Positions 23,201 through 36,200 of a stretch of DNA of 64,000 nt are shown here, in pieces; positions within the stretch are counted from its first letter, which is position 1, and the number at the start of each line of letters is the position of its first letter. This DNA comes from Callaeas wilsoni (taxonomy: Eukaryota; Chordata; Aves; Passeriformes; Callaeidae): positions 124,001 to 188,000 of the forward strand of contig VWPU01013471.1 in the NCBI GenBank assembly GCA_013398955.1. Direction: 5' to 3'. The position numbers were made by a program, and so were the translations under genes. The notes under the pieces were generated by a model, which ran no database searches, had not been told where the DNA came from, and saw only the letters and a list, made by a program, of their open reading frames with translations.

Positions 23201-26115
23201 TAAGGACAGCAAGTGCCCTCAGGAACATCTCCCTTTTTTTGCCTGCAACTCTGCAGTGGTTGTCTCTACCTCCCACCTTCCAGCCTCAGCATATCTGACT
23301 GTCCATAGTCCTGGCAGGGATGGAATACTCAGTGGGTTTCCATCTGTCACTGGCTGGGATGCCTTGATTGCTCTGGCCAGTGGTCCTTGTGTCTCCACTT
23401 CAAGTAGCTCTTACACATTTTTCTTTCTTTGCCAATGTGCTCTGTGTGTGTGCGCGCTTGTTGTGTGTGCACAAATCCACATGTACACATTATCCTAGAG
23501 AGTGGAGCACAGCCAAGGGGTCAACACATGCATGGAAATTTTGATGGATTTGCTGCACCTTTTTCATGGCTCTTTAGTTTTGCCACTGACACAATGCAGA
23601 TAAAAATGCAGGTCAGACAGAGCATCTCACTGTCCTTACTCTACCAGAGATGAGAGGGAATTATTCTCCGGGTGTTAGAAAGACTTATTGTATCCACAAA
23701 ATGGATTACCTGAGGGAGCTTGAAAACCTCATATACAAGGGGCTTCTAGAAGGCCTTTGACCTCAAAACTCTGAATCTGACCTTGCCATATCTGCTGAGG
23801 CTGGAGTATGCAAACTCCAGCAATATCCTTCCCACCTAGTACGGAAATTCCTGTGTTGAAGAAGGTGGTGTTTGTTTTCACATAGGTACCCAGGCTGTCC
23901 CAAGGCAGAGGCATGTTTTCTAAAAAGACCGTGATCATAAACCAGTTAAAGAAACGTAGGCAAGGTGTACCACTCAGAGGAACATTACCTGGAGAAAGTG
24001 TGTGCTGGGTTGGTTTTTTTGCATATTTAATATTGAAAAGAGTGCCAGTATTGTAGTTACAGACATGCAGACATGTAAAATTGCCTTTTTGTTTGATTTT
24101 TTTAAACTTTCTACAAAGTATGCAAAGGGTACAAAGGGAGGGATTATGTGTCATAATAACTTTGCGATGTTTCAGTCAATGGGCATGGATATAATAGAGT
24201 CATCCTTTGGAGAAACTGCCTCTCATACTTTATATTACTCAATGATTGTTTTTCAAAGACATTTTCGAAAGCTAGCATTTATTTACTTTCAAAGACAATA
24301 TACTGAGTCTGGAGTTAACCTGGTAGAGAAACATACAGTCCCTGTCTTGCTAAACTTAGGCTGCTGAATTACCAGAGCCTACAGTAACCTCAAAGAACTC
24401 TCTTTTCACAGAACTAAAAATGTATGAAAAGCTTGTAAAATGTGTGAAACAGCTTAAAGCACACGTGAGCAAGGCTGGCCTGGACCCAGTGTTAGCATCT
24501 CATTACCAGAACCAATGCTGGCTTTTAGTGTATGTGACAAAGCGGGAAGGAAAACAAGAGAAAGACTGAACAGTGAAGGGATAAAAGGAGAACAAGGTGC
24601 AACGGAAGGCTGGATGTGCTGTGTGTGCCTCGTGACACCCTTTTTTAATCAGAAAGAGAGAGGAGAGACCTGAGCTCGCAGACCTCCACTGCTGCCGACG
24701 AAGAGGCATCAGCTGCAAACAGAGCCAGTAATACCAGGCACATGCTCACATCCGTGCTGGCCAGCCTGTAACAGTGATGTCGTGATGTCCTGCAGGTGGC
24801 TGGGAGAGTGGGTGATGGAACAAAGTAGTGATTCATTCCTTGCCCTCTAGAGGTATTCTCACAGTCTCATCCAAGTGTATGAATCAGAAGGACAAATACA
24901 CACTGTATTTTCTGTCTGGAAATTCAGACAGAAAGTGTCTGTAAAACACTTCTCTGCCACTCTGGAGAGTTACAATGGTGTCTATCAACCATTTGCTAAA
25001 TTCTGGTGAAATTCCAGTTTTCTGTGTGATTTTCAAGGGAGGTAGGTGCAGGGTGGGAAAGCTGTGCTGTAAAGAATGGAGAGCAAATGCTATGTCTAGG
25101 ATCTGCTTTACTTTTGATCTCCTTCCTGTCATACCTCTCTTGTGTCCTGACATAAAAAATCCCAAATGGCCCTGGTTTTAAAACGAGTGGGAGCAAGTCT
25201 GAAATACCAACAGTGTCCACACTTTGAAAAAGCTTTTTAAAACTCAGTCAGGCTTCTATGTCCTTATTTACCTACCCTGTTTCCTCAATAAATAGATGCC
25301 AGATAGAAAGAAATGTAGTGGGAGTAAATAATTCACAGTATCTAGGAAGTTTCATTGCTCATAGGAATTAATATTTCTATGGAGAAGGGTGGATCCAGTT
25401 ATTGAGATGCTCTGAAATGAAATTATATTACATATGTCTCTTCTGTCCTTAAATAATATTTTAATAAGTTCAAATACACATATTTTTTTCTTTTTTACAC
25501 TCAGAAGAAACACATAAAGATTGAAACTGGACACATGCAGCTAAGGAAATTATCTTTTTATACCAGATGCTTCCATAAAATTGTAGTGTCCATAAATTAA
25601 TAATCTGCTTGGTTGGGAAAAAAAGGATTCTATAAAATAGTTACTGTCCAGCATGTAAATAAAAGTACTACATGTGTTTAGAAATAGGGTAGAACATATT
25701 TTGACCATTCAAAATATCACTGAAGTTCTTGCACATGCAACTCCAAATTCTGCAACTGCCTTTCACTCTATTTTGGCCTCATTGCTGGAAATGAACTAGT
25801 GTTTCACCTCATCCATATTCTCTGATTTCTTTAACCAAGAGCAACAATCCCAGCTTTTGAATAAATAAAATATATGTTGGTCCTATATATATGTATATAT
25901 ATATAACTTTCGAACATTCTTTCACGTTACTTGACTATTTTCTTTGGTTTTGCACCATTCTCTCTTTCCTGTTGCTTTTTTCCTTCTTTATCTCCAATGT
26001 GAAATCTCTGCCTTGCTCACTTGCACTATCTGGAAGGTCTCTGGAAGGTCTGTACATGTCTTTAACTCTCTCGAAGGTCGCTGAGTTGGGCCGATTCCTG
26101 TTGTGGCGAGAACAA
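20220..26115. other. Unique non-coding sequence with simple repeats
   Basis: It contains a purine-rich patch (22503-22550), a GT/GC alternating patch (about 23440-23470) and a (TA)n run at 25884-25905. Open frames reach 141 codons on the minus strand (23729-24154) and 121 codons on the plus strand (24002-24367). These overlap antisense and show no domain, so I do not call either. Confidence 0.5.
25884..25905. repeat. (TA)n microsatellite
   Basis: This 22-bp run of alternating T and A has one G interruption (25893). Confidence 0.9.
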
Positions 26116-26223
26116 GGTAGTCACAAAGAGTTGTTAAGAGCAACAGATTCCAGAAAAAGTCACTGAAGGGGTAGTCACAAAGAGTTGTTAAGAGCAACAG
26201 ATTCCAGAAAAAGCCACTGAAGG
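26116..26223. repeat. 54-bp tandem duplication, one mismatch
   Basis: Copy 1 (26116-26169) and copy 2 (26170-26223) begin with GGTAGTCACAAAGAGTTGTT and are head to tail. They differ at a single position (T at 26160, C at 26214). Such high identity points to a recent slippage or unequal exchange event. The unit is 54 bp, a multiple of three, but the surrounding frame is short and unrecognised. Confidence 0.95.
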
Positions 26224-29200
26224 TTTGTAAGGAGGATATGGATTTGTATTGTCTGGGTTGTATCCTTTGGTTGGTTGACTTCAGATTGTATGAAATTAAC
26301 CTCCTCTAAGTTACTGCTTTTTGTTTGGCTTTTTTCTTCATTACCTTATAATGTTTTAAGAGCATCTGAAGTTAGAAGATATTTTTTACTAAAGAGCAAG
26401 GCTATGACAGAAACATGGTTTCTGATAATGATGCTGTTGCAAATTTGTGCAGTTTTGAGCAAATGGTTGAAAGACCACTTCCACTTTTTTCATTTCTTAG
26501 GAGTGTAATCTCAGCAAAGAAAGTCATAACTAGGTTAAATTTCTCACTTTTTAAAAAGGGGTTAAAGGACCTGATATGAATCTATTGCCAAATGTGTTTC
26601 TTGGGTATAGATACACACTGAAATTTGAGGACTTTTCACTTCTTGAATTATTATAGAGCAGATGTCCTGGTATTTCTCACTACTGTCCTTGACTGCAGGA
26701 GACAAGTTTTATAATCAGTCACATTTATCTTGAATAATACTTTAAATATAGATTTTTACAATTTCTTCTGTGGCTTCCAAACCAGTTGTGTATGTAGAAG
26801 GCCAGGCACACTGTTCTGTTTTGAATGTCAATAGTTGTGAGGCATTGCACATTTGCAGAAAGACAGTACTGGGGGAAAAGCATCAGGATAGATAACATGA
26901 CAGCCTATAGGAATGCTCATAGTTTCTGACAGCTCCATTTTCTTCTGCCATCTGTGTCCTCAGTCTTTCTGGAAATTATGGTGCATCAGCAGTTCTGTTT
27001 TATTACCCAAAGCTAAATCAATTTAGAAGGATATTTGATATGGCAGCAATTTCTTGAGTTGCCATAGAAAATCTAGAATATTTAACACTCAAATAAAAGA
27101 AGTAGTACACTGTGGACTTATAATTACTAGTATGTGCATATTTAGTATCAGAAAATAATTTCCATATTTCTGAGCCTTCAAATCTTTTCCCCGGTTACTC
27201 TGTTTAGAGTGGCTTTTAGGCAAAAAACCCCCTGAAAAACTAAAACAAAACAAAAAAACCAAACCAACCAAAGTCCCCATACTCAAATTCTATCTGTTTT
27301 ATCCTAGAGCATAGAGAAAAAAGCATAGAGACATGTGTAAACCTTCTAATGTATTGGAAAAATCTTCGTAACTCCTTGCAAAGTCCTGGGGGAGCAACCT
27401 TGGCCCTGCTGTTTCCTGCTGTGTTGTGCCAACAGCACCTCCTGCTTAGGCACAGGCTTATCCCATCATTTGGCACCATGGATTTTCTACATGAGTCATG
27501 AGAAAATCTGCCTTGGTGGGTAGGTCAGAAATAAATACAGCAGGATCTGTGGACAATGCACTTTTACTGGGATGTGCAGACCATTGTTTATTCAATATGC
27601 AAGCGTTTGCAGTATGGGGAACTAGAAATGCCTTTCATGGTTAAGTTCCTATGTCTAATAATGCAAGTTCTTGTGTATCTTGTGCAGGGATTAAGTTTGG
27701 AGCAGGTCAGGATTTGTATGCATTCAGATCAGAGGGAGATTTTGTCACTGGTTTCAGTGGGGCCACTTCAAGCAAGCTGTAAGCAGTGATCCACAATGCT
27801 GTTTTAAACACTCTCAAGCTCTCTTCTAAAGGATATCTGTATTTGTTTCATCTTGGTGGTTTTATAATATGCCCATTACATCTTTCTTCTTCTCAGGTGA
27901 TCATGTTTCTCCAGTTATGGGGCTGAAAAGTGGAAAACTTTGCTCCTATTTATCTTCATTTAATTAAAACCAATATAAACCACTCTCTGGCACATTTGTA
28001 GTCCATCTACAGACAAATCCTTTGTGACCATTTCTCCCTTTGTTTATGTTTACTGGATGCTTTTGTTTCATCTTGCAGTGTCAGGATCTTGAAAACATTC
28101 TGAAATGCAACATTGATAGTGGACTCCAGAAATTAAAAAAAATGGAGAACAGATCCTTGAGGTTTATAAGTCAACAGTAGTCCACTGACTACCTGAACAG
28201 ATGAGTCAGAAATGCAAAGTTAACATTTTGAGATTTGAGTTGTTTGGAGTTTTGTTAATCTTTTTCCCCCTCTGTTTATGGAACACAGTGAAACAAAAAT
28301 AAATGTGCATTTGTGACTCATTTTTCCAGCTGAATGACTTTTCTCTCTTTACTCTATTTTCATACAACTCTTAATCATAATCTGTATTTTACTTACTTCT
28401 AGGTACTGTAAATTTTTGTTAGACCTGCCCACCTGCCTTTTGAGAGCTGTTTCAAACCTCATTGTATCCACATGAAATGAGAATAAACTCCTTCCACGTA
28501 TTTACAAATTTTACATCTGCTTTCAGCTATCAATCATTCTCATGATAGAAGTGGGATGTAGTAGCACACAGATACCATCAGCCTAGCTCTGCTGATGGAA
28601 TATGTACCATGTGCTGGAATATTTGCTGATATGACTCATCTGTCTGTTTCTATGGGTAATTTGGCTAACCAAAAGATGCTTTCTTTCTTAGCCCAATGAC
28701 ACAGAGCTGGGAGCTGGAAAGCAAAGATTAGAAGCCCTTCCTTAGATGAAAACTGGCCCGAGTGAATCAAGTGGGAAGATCCTATAGATTTTATGAGGCC
28801 AGGTGGAAATTCAGTGCTCGAAGATGAATTTGGGATTTCGAAGCATTGTAATTTTTTATGATATCCATGGGAGGCCTGGTGGCCTATGCACTAGTACAGA
28901 TGTGGATTCTTTTCCAGCTGGCACTCTTTGTTTCTGCTAACTTTTCCCATGTCCTCTTCTGGGGTCTGTAATCAGCGTCACAGTTGCAAAGAGACCATCT
29001 TACAAGTACCTTTCACTTGCTGCAGTTCTCTCATCTGGCTGATCAGTTATCTTTGTTGCTTTCTCATTGCTAAAGAGATGGAACAGTCCTCCAGAAACTC
29101 AACAGTATTTGGCAGTAGCACATTATACACCATGTTGGTTGGAAGTAGTTCCATAGTCCTTACTGCCCAAACAATATGTTTTGCTGTCTGTCTGTGGGAT

Positions 29201-32200
29201 CACGTTAAGGTTGTTCTGACAGTAGATGAAAGATTGTTCCCTTTGGAGCTGACTGACTCATTCGAGGAAATTTTGAGGCTCCTTGACTTTATTTGACCCT
29301 TGGATTTTATAAAATTGGGGAAAATTAGGTTGATCAGCTAGGGGACATTTGTGGAACAGGGACTCCTTTGAATGAGAACCCTCCTTTAAAAGTTTGAGAA
29401 CTATATAAAATGCTGTAAGTTCTACAAGAAATTTCTACAGGTCAGAAGTAATAAGGGACAAAGCACATATTTTGTAGCCAATAGAGTAGCCAACAGATTT
29501 TTTTTTTTTTTCTTCAAGACAGGAAAATCTGGGAAAGGGCTGACTCTGCAGTAAAGGCAGCTAAGTATGTATTGATGTTTTTATTAAAAATTGTTATTAT
29601 CATGTTTTAAAGGATGCTACCTTTTGATATGATTCTGGAGAGTTACAGAGTGATCTCATGATCCTGAAATATAAACTGACACATAACATTCAGTGTGCTA
29701 AGTACAAAAGATGTGCGTGTGGGACAGATGGAGAAGGAAGACATTATTTATGTACAAATATATATTTTATATATATACACCTCCACGATAAGAAGCCCTG
29801 AAAATGTCAACTCAATAATTGGATGTGGCCGGAGGAGCAAAAAGAGCATTTGTAATCCTTAATGGAGTTGTAAGGAGCAAGCCAGAAAATGTCATTAGTA
29901 CATGACATAAATCTCCAGCATGTCCGTTTTTGGACACCATGGGCATTTCTGATCACTTCACCCCTAGAAGAACAAGTATGACAAGGAATGTCACAGGGAA
30001 GGGAAGAAACACCAACAAAATGGTCTCAAATACAGTGAAAGACTGAAGAGAAACTTGTACTTTGGAGGAAAATGCCTTGAAAAAATTTAAAGAGAAACAT
30101 AAATTATATGTGGAATGATAATTCATTTTTTACCTCAGAAAGCTGTGTAGTTGTAGGGCACTGCAAACAAGGAGCTCTGGCTGAGGGGTACTTGTACAGC
30201 TGTGCCTACAAAGCAGTGGAGTCTTCTTTTAAAAGGCCAAATCAATTTGGTTTTGATTTTTCACCATATTTTCACTTTTAGAACATGCTGGATTTTTGGA
30301 AAACCTCTTGTTTTCTTTCAACACTTTTCTTTTGGTGCTAAAGAAGTATATGATTTTTTGTTGCATAATCTCCACTTTCCTATGTCCATGCCCTTCTTTC
30401 TGGACTGGTGAACTTAGCCTCAATACCTGAGAATGGAGTTTGAAGCCCTCTTGGTTGTAATTTTAACAGGATATTTTGAAATAACTTTGTTCACTCTAGT
30501 GAGCCTAGTGAGCTCTAATCTTATGAAGACACATAACATATGTGACAGGACGGTTTAATAATATTTCCTATGGAGTTTTGCAGCAGTCATTTAACAGTAA
30601 TTTGATGCAATACTGGAGTAAATTAAAGTATTCCCCTTAGTAAAGGCTACATCCTAATGCTGACAAACAGTTCTATACATGCTTGGTTTTGTTCACCCTT
30701 TAACATCCAAATACAACATCATCCATCAAAGCACAGGGGATATACACCCTACTCATAGGACACAGCCCTGAGATTGTATCTTGCAGGGCATTGACTCTGA
30801 CAGGATCAAGGGTTGTGGTGGATAATCAACAGAGCATGAATTTGGAGTGTGAGAGTGCATGGAAGGGAGCTTGTTCATTGAATGTGTGATCAGAATGACA
30901 AACAGTAGGAAGAGGGGATCAACAGACCTTGTCTATGGCATTAGTCAGGGTATTTGAAAAGTGGTCTGTCTAATATTTATAAAAACTAAGTGGACAAATG
31001 AAGAGAAAACTTAATTTGGATCCTGTCATTCCAGACCACCTCCTGTGGCCTGTGAGCACTACTCACTTGGTCCGTAGACCATTGCCAGACTCACTGTCCT
31101 TCGTCATCCAGATGCAGGTAGACAGGTTTAGCAGCCACAGCATCCCTGTGCTTCTACGCCTTATGTGGGGGCAGAAGGTGGCATCTCGGGCACAGGTGCA
31201 GGTTGTGAGTGCTCAGTAAAACCAGTATGCTCAGGGGTCACTCTGCATTGCTGACCATACATCCCCTGCATTCAGCCAGACTGGGCAGTACTGCCAGCAG
31301 TTGCCTGTGCAACTTGCTGCTACAATAATACTGAGCTCACAAGATCTAAAAGCATGGAAGACAGTATTTGTGATCGCAGAGGACTTTAATTTAGCAATAA
31401 GAGAGGCGCAGGCTAGATTAGACATACCTATGATTACCCAGTAAACAGTGCACTTAGGAATGTTGTGGGTCTGGAATTATTTCATGTTTTCTTATCAAGG
31501 CTGGATATCTTTTAACAGAACAATACTCCAACCCAAGCAGAAGACATTGTATTTAACAAAACAACCTTTTAATGACATTCTGCAGTCTGTGTTGTTGAAG
31601 TCAGGCTGGATGCTTAGAGTAGTTCTTAAAATCTGAGATTCTTATGAGGTGCTTTGTCTTCACAGCCAATTATTTTAGTTGTTCCTGCACTAGAAGAAAA
31701 CTAGCTATCTTTGAGACACAACAAAGGAAATTTTATCCTTTCATTGCTAATTTTGATATGCAGTGTGCCTAACTTGAACTATGTCTTTTGATGTATGTTC
31801 TAAGATGATGCCAATAGCAACAGCCAAAATAACAGCTTTCTTTTTGTTAGGATTTATTAAATTGTGAATTGTTTATGGCCAGGCTTTGTTGCAGATTGAT
31901 TCTCCACAGCAGCAGCACTTACTCCTTTGTTCAAAGAAATACTAAATTTTCAGTCTAATTGAATTCCCTTTCCACTAGAGTACATTCTGTGAAGCCCCTC
32001 TCCTGCTTTCAGCAGCATTACCCTGATCCAAAATGGGCATCCACATCAACATATTGCACCTTGTATTTTAAAATTATTTTTACACTCAGCTAAATATACT
32101 GCTTTTCTGTATTTCCAGAAGAAAGCTGGCAGTAGGGTATAGTTCAAGGGCTACTGCTTTGGTGGAATGATCTGTTTTGCAAAAGTACTTATCCTTGCAC

Positions 32201-33123
32201 TCATCATATTGTAGAGAGAAATCTAAGCAGGTGTGGTTACAGAAGAGCCATTTGGGGACCAGTGTCTGAATTGGCTGTATTTTGGTGCAAATGTTTTGGC
32301 ACGGACGTCTGCTCTAAATGATAACTGATTCAGACTTATCTAGAGAAGCCAAAGAAGTGCCTCAGAGACACAACAAAAGGAAAGGATGTTTAGGTATTTT
32401 AATGGCTTCTTTTTAATACTTTCCTGCCTGAACAGAAAATGGAAACTCCTTATCCTTTCATGCACTATTCTCCTGTTTTGTTCCTGCCCCCATTTGTGGT
32501 CCCAGCTACCCTCACTTTCCAGATCATTATCCCTAAGTATCTGAAGACTGATCCTTCTTTTTGCAATTTTGTAACAAAGCACTAATTCCTTTTCTTCTCT
32601 CTTATCTTGATCTTGACATTACTGATGTCATGTTGACATCGTAGTCAACGTGCATGGAAAAGAATCGAGCACTGCTCTGCAGAGTGAGAACTGGAAGCAA
32701 TTCGTGCCCCATCAGAATTGACACATATAAGCACATAGTATTTGACCAAGATTTTGCTTTCTTTATGTTCATCTGAGGGATAAAGTAAAGGAAATAATTC
32801 TATAACGAACAGGAAATAAGATTTGATATCAGAGACTTGTTTTAACTTCTCCAGAAAACTTCTGAATAAACCAATTCAAGTTAGCCAGAAAACTCACAGG
32901 AGCAACTTTCAAACTTCTGGAATATGTGAGTATGTATACTCTGATCTATAGAGGAGGACCTGATCTATAGAGATTTTTTTGAAACCTTCTGATACATGTA
33001 AAATTCAGCGTGTTTCAAACTAGTTTTGATACTACAGTATTTTAAAAAGTAATTTATTTGGAGTTTTTGGTTGGTTGGTTGGCTGATTTTGTTGATTGTT
33101 TTTTTGTGGACATGATTCACGGA
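26224..33123. other. Unique non-coding sequence
   Basis: No recognisable exon, LTR or CR1. Simple patches include an A/C-rich stretch (27240-27275), a T run (29499-29512) and a TA-rich run (29757-29778). The 122-codon frame at 28928-29296 has no family that I recognise. Confidence 0.5.
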
Positions 33124-33264
33124 CTCACAGAATATTCTGGGTTGAAAGGGACCCACAAGGATCATCGAGTCCAGCTGTTAAGTGAATGGTCTGTATAGGG
33201 ATTAAACCCATGATCTTGGTGTTATTAGCAACATGGTCCAACCAACTGAGCTAATCTCTGGGGC
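33124..33264 (-). mobile_element. SINE with tRNA-Ile head and CR1-like tail
   Basis: Read on the minus strand, the 5' part (33264 to about 33188) follows tRNA-Ile closely. It has a perfect Pol III A box TAGCTCAGTTGG and the anticodon-loop sequence CTAATAA (33226-33220). The decayed B box GGTTTAATCC has lost both bases of its CG. The 3' part (33187-33124) is a CR1-type 3' end: 'ctggactcgatgatccttgt', then 'gggtccctttcaaccc' and 'attctgtg'. This composite structure is that of the passerine TguSINE1 family as I remember it. A LINE-like tail lets such a SINE use the CR1 machinery for retrotransposition. It is not a functional tRNA gene, because the acceptor stem is not maintained. Confidence 0.88.
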
Positions 33265-36200
33265 ATTAACTGAGAATAATATCTTTTCAACATAATTTTA
33301 AAACAAATTAATTTTTTCATATATAATATTTTTTACCATTGGTATCCGTTGCCATGGTTTCATTGAAATACTATTTAAAGCTTCTAAAGTATTGCAACCA
33401 AACCAAAGGAATAACTGTAGTGTCTTTTGTGATATGATCCAAACATTTTATTTGATTCTTTCTTTGAACCTCTTCTTGAACATCCTGCTACATGAAAGTG
33501 GTCAGAGTTTTGCTTTGGACCATCACACCAGATTATCGTGTAGACTTGTGTGAAAAGTCGTTCAAGGACTACTGAAAAGAATACACAGATGCCCTTCCTG
33601 TTCTCGTCATTACAATTTCAGGCTGCTTCTGTCCTTAACTAGATCTGGACAATGAGATCATACTTTGAAAACAGAGGAGAGACTTACAGCTCTCTCCTTT
33701 TTACAAGAAAATTTCTCTGGGAATATAACACAAGCTATTGTTTAACAAATTTGACATGGAAAATTTATTGTTTGTAACACTTGTTTTGTAGAAGCTTCTA
33801 CAAAGCATCTCTAAGTTAAGTGGTGGGGTTTTTTCACCTCTCCTTGACCTAGCAAATCCCTCTATTGGGAAAATTTTGCAACAGCTGGATTGCTCATTAA
33901 TCAATGGTAAATTAAGAAAATGACCTAGGACTGGTTATCAACTGGATTTTCAGTATGTTGAAAAAGTTACATCAGCCTCCAGACACTGTAACATAAGGTA
34001 GTATAACACAGACATCCCCAATTAGGGATCTCCTGGGGCAAAGAATGGAATGGAGAAGAGAGATTGATGACACCATGTTTTGCTGAATGTCATCTGCGAG
34101 GAGTTTTTATGGCAGAAGTAATATTTATGGCTATATAGCTGTGAAGTTAATTCCCATGCTAATACCTGACTAGCTGTACCACGCTGACATTGTAATCTTG
34201 TGCTGGTGGGAAGAATCTCACTTTGTTCACTGGAGTAATAAAAACCCAGCCCCAGAAAACACACTGTGACTGTCTCTTATCAGTTTTCACAAAATGTAAG
34301 TGCACAGTTCTCTGCATCAAACTCACAATGACTTCTTTCCTGCTGATTCAAAGTACCTGAAAGAGGTGGTCCAGGAAACCTTTCCTAGGAATTCCTACAG
34401 TAGCACCTACATCAGAATTGCTTTAAATAAAGTAAAATACCTTTGGTTTATAATTTTTTTCCTTTAAGCTTCAACTGTGGATTGCATATCTTCCAGGAGC
34501 TGTGGTTGTTTTCAGTAACTGTAATGCTTGTATATAAATTTTTAGCTGGTTTCCTAAGGAGCTGAGGTTTCTGTGATAACACGGTCAGTCTCTCCAGTTG
34601 TGTATCAGTTCCCTCTGCCCTGGTAACTTTGCAACCTGCTAGCCAATTCGAACTGACTTTGAAGGAGATGATAGAAATCTTAATGTGAAATATGTCCCAA
34701 TGGTTTTTTTTTGAAATATCAATTACTGCAGAGAAGAAAGAGATCTGAATTAGTGCCACAGAGAAAAAGACGGGCATAAGTCAGTTGTATGACAATCTGT
34801 TCGGTAGCAGCCAGCCAGTCTTCAGGCATGAAGACAAGTGGCCACAGCACACTGATGACATGAAGGAATAGAGGAACTGGAGTTACTACACTGGGAAGGC
34901 AGAAGAGGATATAAATCTGTAAGAAACCCAAACAGTTTTTCTGTTCACCAAAGAATGTGCTAGTTTTACTTGCTGTTGTGCGCTTCTACCTCCCATACTG
35001 TAACTGCCTATGGAACTTAACTTCACCCCACATAGGAAATGTTTGCAATTTTCAATTTACAACTAATCGATAATAGTTATCAGCACTAGATTTCATGGTT
35101 GGAAACTTTTCTCCTTTTGTCATCGTAAGACTCGCTTTTCTTAAAAAAAAAAACAACAAAGAAAAAAGTAAAAGGACTTATTGGGGTGGTTCATTAATGG
35201 ATTGAGGAGTTCTTGATCACTTCATGTCTTGGACTGGAGATCTGAGTGACTTTTTAAAGGATATAGATTTTGGGCTTCTGCCTTTCAATCTGTTTTTGAT
35301 CTGCAAATCCCTGAATTTTTGATCAACGTAGTGAGGAATTTATGCTTACTGATGATGGGTTTGTTTTTATCACTTCACTTAAAGGCCTCTTAGAACCAGC
35401 CCATGGATCTCCAGAAGTCTGTGCACAGAATTCTGCAAATCTGTGCTTACGTCAGCAGCTGGTGTTAGGGCATCACAGATCCTTACTGGGTAAAGTGGCA
35501 CAGGCAGCGTTACCTGGGAGCTCTGAGCAGGACTGCTGTAGTCCTTAATACTGTTTGCCTTTATTTTGTTCTTTATCTCAAAATTCCCACCTGTATTCCT
35601 TGAATAGCTCATCCCTTCTTGTTTATCTATGGATATCCAAAAAGCGTTTGAAGAAATGTCAGAAATTTCGTCAACAAACAAGGCTCTGGTGTAGGAGAAA
35701 GTGCTGGAGCAAGACAGCAAGAGGAACTGGGTCTCAAGGAAAAATAAAGCAACATAGTCAGGCTCTTAGTTGTAATTAAATGGCTGATAAGACATTTGCT
35801 CCTCACTGAGGGCAGTTTTTGGAAGAGGTTTGTTCCAGTGGGGTTCTGGCAGCTGTAGCTCGCACAACTGCATGGAAGTAACTGGCAGGGCAGCAGAGCC
35901 CATGGTCGACAGAACATCAGGCAGTGTGGCTGCAGGGCAGTACAGACGGGGGAAGCTTGGTCATGGGACAGACAGCAGCTGAAATTGTCTCCACAAAATC
36001 ACCCCACTGCCCGCAGCAGTGCTTTTTTGGCTGTTGTCAGTTGGCAGCCTGTTGTGTCCTCTCCGGCTGTTAGGCGTTGGGAAGGCTGAGGGCTGATGCT
36101 GAGGTTGACAGGTGAGCATACCTGGAGAGAAAGTGCAAAGGACACAAATATTCTATATGCATGTCCTTGGGGAACCTGGAGTGCAACCTGCAAGCCAGCG

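Noticed and set aside
23729..24367. Overlapping antisense frames of 141 (minus) and 121 (plus) codons
   Set aside because: Neither shows a recognisable domain, signal or splice context, and both lie in AT-rich sequence. Overlap on opposite strands is typical of chance frames.
28928..29296. 122-codon plus-strand frame with hydrophobic stretches
   Set aside because: The hydrophobic runs follow from T-rich sequence, and no family was recognised.
33188..33264. Functional tRNA-Ile gene
   Set aside because: The anticodon loop and A box remain, but the acceptor stem does not pair, the B box is decayed and a CR1-like tail is fused on, so it is a SINE.
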